NCBI RefSeq assembly: GCF_900241005.1
Contig: NZ_OEST01000003.1
Span: 124,001 to 188,000 of the forward strand
Length of the DNA: 64,000 nt
Origin: Bacteroides cutis
GTDB lineage: Bacteria > Bacteroidota > Bacteroidia > Bacteroidales > Bacteroidaceae
Direction: 5' to 3'
Positions 60,940-64,000 of this stretch are shown one piece after another. The position numbers were made by a program, and so were the translations under genes. The notes under the pieces were generated by a model. The model was not told where the DNA came from and did not search any database. It saw nothing but the letters and a program-made list of their open reading frames with translations. Each line of letters opens with the position of its first letter. Position 1 is the stretch's first letter.

Positions 60940-61020
60940 TTCTATACAGATTATACAGATTTGCACTGATTATTTTAGAGGATTGCGCTCTGAATATTCA
61001 GCATGGATTATACGGATAAT
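60940..61020. repeat. Short dispersed intergenic repeat, copies 2 and 3
   Basis: 60944-60972 (ATACAGATTATACAGATT, then TGCACTGATTA) resembles the reverse complement of 30784-30816, and 61005-61022 (GATTATACGGATAATCAC) is a related short copy. They lie between secA and the PafA-like gene. Confidence 0.4.
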
Positions 61021-61027
61021 CACGATT

Positions 61028-62596
61028 CTAATAATTGAGCGCAGTTGCTATACAGGCGTTTGGCGCCCGAATACGCATGAAATTTGTCAAGGTCGGTGCG
61101 ATGTGATCTGCACTGACTGGGAGATGGGTAGTTTCAGATTTGATACCTCTGCCCATGAGGATAAGCGGTACTGGTATATCTGCAGCACGTACTACGCGAT
61201 TGTCAGTACTGTTTTCCTGCATGATGGTCCAACCAGGGAGTACTTCGATGAGTAAATCACCAGAACGCTTGCGGTGGAAGCCATTGCGTATATGTTCTAT
61301 TTCTGGCGACCAAGATCCCAATAACAACCGATAAGCAGAATATACTTTATTTACACCGCTGAACTGAACTAAAAATTCGGCAGACTTCTCTTGCAGTTTG
61401 GCAAGGTTTAATTGCTTATTCTCTATTAACTTATGATTGAGATATATTTGTCGGTCGTAAAATCCTTCTACATATTGTCCTTCACCGTAAGTTGCCATCA
61501 GGTACATATTCAATAGAGTAGCACACCGGTTTAGGTAGAATTCTCCACCAGGAACACGATATATCCCTACATCAGCACCTTCTGGATCAGCATATCCGGT
61601 AGAAGTGATACATAAAAGTATATTCTGCAAACCCACTTTGCGTTCCAGCATATCCAACAAGTTGGCAATACTACGATCTAGACGGGCATATGTATCTTGC
61701 ATTTCCATAGCACATTCTTGTATGCTACGATGATTATAGTTTCCTGCGTAATAGGTCAGCGCCAACAAGTCAGTAATATCATCTTTACCGATAGTGCTTT
61801 TGTCTAAAATTTCCTCGGCAAAACGATTGATTTCATCATTCACAAGTGGGCTGGTTATTAACCGTCTGAATTTGTTTTCTTTTTCAATTTCAAATTTATA
61901 CTTAAAGGGAGAAGTTCGCCATTCTGGTAGGAACGTATAATTTGTGATAGGATAGATGGGATTCCATTCTATTTCTTTGATACGAAAGTCGAGGGACTGT
62001 TGATCATTGTACTGGCTACCCCACCACGGAAATTCACCGTAATAGGTAGATCCACACCATTTTCCCGTTTTGTTGTTTAGCCAAAAAGCACCATTTCCGG
62101 CATGTCCGGCAGAAAGAATGGCAGCATCACGAAAAGGAGCTACGGAATATACCAGAGCTGCGTTTCTTGTCGCTATTTTCAGCTCATCGGTTACAGTAGA
62201 GGTCAATAACTGTGAAGGAGAGGAGTTCTCATCGGTGTAGTTACCCATAAATTCAGGATCATCTACACAATTCTTGGGACGTAAAGTTTTGGAATCGAGC
62301 CAATGTTTAGCTATGATTCCATTCATTGATGGTGTGGTACCAGTATAAATAGTAGCAATTGCTGAAGCACGATCGATTCCGGAGAAAGGAAATTTTACCT
62401 GACGGAACACTTTACCTTCACGTATTAATCTCTTAAACCCTTTTTCTCCGTAAAGGGACGAGAACGCCTCCATATAATCGGTGCGTAACTGGTCGATGGT
62501 TAGAGTTACCACCAATTTAGGAACAACAGGTAACGGTTGGGCTTGCAAACCGCTGAATGTTAATGCGAGTATAGAGGTTATCAGTCCTTTTTTCAT
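61028..62596 (-). CDS. Alkaline phosphatase superfamily protein (PafA-like), apparently catalytically degenerate
   Basis: 522 residues from the ATG at 62596, with a signal peptide ending GLQAQ; a TTG 12 bases earlier is less likely. The fold is recognisable from VTLTIDQLRTDYMEAF (Asp35, a metal-ligand position), IYTGTTPSMNGI, AAILSAGHAGNGAFWLNN, LDRSIANLLDMLERKVG and SADHIAPTLTNFMRIRAP. Compared with PafA as I remember it, the Thr nucleophile before GxGH is missing (the place reads DRASAIAT), the K-x-R pair is changed (APFRDAAIL), the zinc-ligand DH reads ST (ITSTGYAD), and the last His ligand (DTH) reads DIP. It likely binds but does not hydrolyse. It follows DUF4105 by 18 bases. Confidence 0.8.
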   Translation of the reverse strand: MKKGLITSILALTFSGLQAQPLPVVPKLVVTLTIDQLRTDYMEAFSSLYGEKGFKRLIREGKVFRQVKFPFSGIDRASAIATIYTGTTPSMNGIIAKHWLDSKTLRPKNCVDDPEFMGNYTDENSSPSQLLTSTVTDELKIATRNAALVYSVAPFRDAAILSAGHAGNGAFWLNNKTGKWCGSTYYGEFPWWGSQYNDQQSLDFRIKEIEWNPIYPITNYTFLPEWRTSPFKYKFEIEKENKFRRLITSPLVNDEINRFAEEILDKSTIGKDDITDLLALTYYAGNYNHRSIQECAMEMQDTYARLDRSIANLLDMLERKVGLQNILLCITSTGYADPEGADVGIYRVPGGEFYLNRCATLLNMYLMATYGEGQYVEGFYDRQIYLNHKLIENKQLNLAKLQEKSAEFLVQFSGVNKVYSAYRLLLGSWSPEIEHIRNGFHRKRSGDLLIEVLPGWTIMQENSTDNRVVRAADIPVPLILMGRGIKSETTHLPVSADHIAPTLTNFMRIRAPNACIATALNY

Positions 62597-62614
62597 CGAA
62601 ATATCCAAATAAAA

Positions 62615-63847
62615 CTATTTTTCATTTTTTTTAGAGGAACGAGAGGTGAGAATTAAGTTGTTTCCTGAACGTATCAGCAAACAAAGTGCCAAAGGTAATA
62701 TTGCTATTGGAAATTTTTGTGGTATTATTGCCCAAAGCAGTATAAAAAGTGTTAAAACTATAAGGTTGGCTTGCATATACCAACTTCTTTGTCTTTTTCT
62801 TATTTTATTTATTATCCATGGTAAACAAAATAAATGCAATGGATGAAAGACGAATAGCAGATAATTGGGGCTGACTGCCGGATGTTGTGAAAGGAAAGTG
62901 AGGAATGCAAGAATACATCCTGCTATTCCAGCAGAAAAAAAGAGTATGAGGTCAATACCCCATAAAGTTCTCTGCTGACGAAGACCATAAATAGTAGCAA
63001 CTGTAACTATGATGAATAACAATAGTGCCGATTGCATTGGCGTGATACCTCCCGATTGGAAATCAATAGCATTTTTCCCCGTTACCACAATTTTTTCTTC
63101 AGAAGAGACTAGTGGGCGTATCTGTCCTTTTTTGTCTATAATCCGGGCTGTATTGAAATATTCTTGCAAATAGAATGGTACAAACATCATCAACTTACGA
63201 TTGATTGGTTTGTCGGCCTGGCTACCCATGCACATGTCCATTCCGAAACGCGACCATAAATGCCCTTCGCTATATTTATGTAGTAAATCTCGAAAAGTGA
63301 CTCCTGTATCATTATCGGTCATATTGTCAGCATATTGTAAAACACCATCAATGGCTTTTTCTATCTGATCGCGTGGACGGGTCGCACAATTATCGTAAAA
63401 GAAGTTGTAGCGATAAACACGGTTTTCTGGACGGTAGTTCTCTTCCAGCAAAGAGATCAACTTCTCTTTTTCCCGAGGAGTGAGGTTCAGTACCTGCTGC
63501 CATACGTCACGTCCCTGTGAGTTATATTCACGGGTAAAGTGATTATAGTCGGTCACTCCAAGCTGGTAATCCGTATTTCCTAAAGCAAAGCGGAGAATGA
63601 AATGAGGAGCGTCGAAGTTAAATATTCCATAATTGAAGATAACGTCAATGTCCCGCGTGTAATTTTCATATCGAATAGCGGTATGTCCGAAAAGAAAATA
63701 AATTTCCCCCCCTGGAGCACATGTCAGCAAACTGATACGGGTAGAATCGGGCGTATCTATCTCTTGAATACCTGTCTGAGTAACACTTACAGAAGAACAG
63801 GTTAGGAAGGCGAACAGGTATATGATAAAAATTAAATGCTGTTTCAT
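62615..63847 (-). CDS. DUF4105 (Lnb N-terminal periplasmic domain) membrane protein
   Basis: 410 residues with a signal peptide or anchor (LIFIIYLFAFLTCSSVSV). The periplasmic domain (about 30-270) matches the Lnb N-terminal / DUF4105 family: EIYFLFGHTAIRYENYTRDI with the conserved GH, and YRYNFFYDNCATRPRDQIEK, whose Cys may act as a catalytic residue. Several hydrophobic segments follow after residue 270 (SALLLFIIVTVATIYGL and others), giving about five spans. The pair DUF4105 plus PafA-like protein is one operon with an 18-base gap. A promoter lies at 63853-63883. Function unknown; a relation to Lnb-type lipoprotein N-acylation is a family-level guess. Confidence 0.82.
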   Translation of the reverse strand: MKQHLIFIIYLFAFLTCSSVSVTQTGIQEIDTPDSTRISLLTCAPGGEIYFLFGHTAIRYENYTRDIDVIFNYGIFNFDAPHFILRFALGNTDYQLGVTDYNHFTREYNSQGRDVWQQVLNLTPREKEKLISLLEENYRPENRVYRYNFFYDNCATRPRDQIEKAIDGVLQYADNMTDNDTGVTFRDLLHKYSEGHLWSRFGMDMCMGSQADKPINRKLMMFVPFYLQEYFNTARIIDKKGQIRPLVSSEEKIVVTGKNAIDFQSGGITPMQSALLLFIIVTVATIYGLRQQRTLWGIDLILFFSAGIAGCILAFLTFLSQHPAVSPNYLLFVFHPLHLFCLPWIINKIRKRQRSWYMQANLIVLTLFILLWAIIPQKFPIAILPLALCLLIRSGNNLILTSRSSKKNEK

Positions 63848-63852
63848 GGCTG

Positions 63853-63883
63853 CAAACTTATGGAAAATCTCTGGAATAGCAAG
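63853..63883 (-). promoter_or_regulatory. Promoter of the DUF4105 / PafA-like operon
   Basis: On the minus strand CTTG (63880-63883, three of four bases of TTTG), a 19-base spacer, then TAAGTTTG (63853-63860). It is only 6 bases from the start codon, so the leader would be extremely short or absent. Confidence 0.55.
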
Positions 63884-64000
63884 AATTTATTCATCTTAAA
63901 AGTTTTCTGTTATTGTTATTTTGAGACACTTGAGTCTGTCGAATGGGTAATCTGATTAAATCTGATGATACTAATATACAATTATAGAAATTGTTTTGTC

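Noticed and set aside
1..64000. Integrated mobile element, toxin-antitoxin, defence island or prophage
   Set aside because: No integrase, transposase, restriction, Cas or phage-like genes, no tRNA attachment site, and base composition looks even throughout.

Overview
The window comes from a Bacteroides-type genome (Bacteroidota, order Bacteroidales). The grounds are: GC content that looks low-to-mid 40s by eye; promoters of the Bacteroides type (TAnnTTTG at -7, TTTG about 19-20 bases upstream) before many genes; few strong Shine-Dalgarno sequences; and marker families such as type III glutamine synthetase, DUF4270, DUF4836, DUF5686, DUF5687, DUF4105, an oversized SecA and a fused NfnA/NfnB protein. 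From memory, the gene order (debranching enzyme, GT4, GH57, DUF4270, short GT5, panC, panD ... ftsK, trxB, Crp-type regulator, glnN) matches the B. thetaiotaomicron BT_4303 to BT_4339 region. It is chromosomal and mostly housekeeping. I saw no insertion sequence, prophage, CRISPR array, rRNA or tRNA.

Layout. 1-6600: alpha-glucan metabolism, a plus-strand operon (debranching enzyme, GT4, GH57) converging on a minus-strand pair (short GT5, DUF4270 lipoprotein). 6800-8024: panC-panD. 8121-14656, minus: NfnAB fusion, serS, rplU-rpmA, a HAD phosphatase with a membrane tail, TraB/GumN. 14741-17585, minus: DUF5687 permease, ABC ATPase, NlpC/P60 lipoprotein. 17667-23386, minus: miaA, lipid kinase, kdsA, M16 protease. 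23460-23592: small RNA gene 1. 23655-30737, minus: nupG, bifunctional nuclease, rsmE, DUF4836 lipoprotein, ABC ATPase, permease, AraC regulator. 30762-31144: intergenic, with small RNA gene 2. 31145-33630, minus: DUF5063, exonuclease, rRNA methyltransferase. 33814-37916, plus: ftsK, lolA, trxB. 38000-41164, minus: Crp/Fnr regulator and glnN. 41413-43656: DUF5686, converging on DUF6078 with an 11-bp-periodic inverted-repeat array between them. 44345-50549, plus: coaW, rpsA, a duplicated-domain lipoprotein, rnz, and an ECF sigma / anti-sigma / Spy-like cassette. 50641-52523, minus: mazG, DUF3810. 53013-55646: valS. 55811-63847, minus: acidic small protein, DUF6340, secA, a PafA-like protein and DUF4105.

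The most interesting non-coding content is a pair of near-identical small RNA genes (about 65-70 nt) at two unlinked intergenic sites. Each has a Bacteroides promoter and an intrinsic terminator. Their shared 5' part is the antisense of a start-codon region (CCATGAAAAACAC). Each promoter carries a TGTT-N4-AACA palindrome, and a one-mismatch version sits on the -7 element of the Crp/Fnr gene here, which by position looks like the BT4338/Cur/MalR-type carbohydrate regulator. A regulator-small RNA-SusC mRNA circuit is therefore plausible; the small RNAs may belong to the described FopS family. Also notable: long direct repeats with G5 tracts at the glnN promoter, a 10-G tract inside an inverted repeat between glnN and the regulator, a PafA-family protein that seems to have lost its catalytic residues, and a half-length glycogen synthase without its substrate-binding motif.

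Limits: family names come from recalled motifs, not searches. Promoters and small RNA ends are read by eye. The first gene is cut by the window start.
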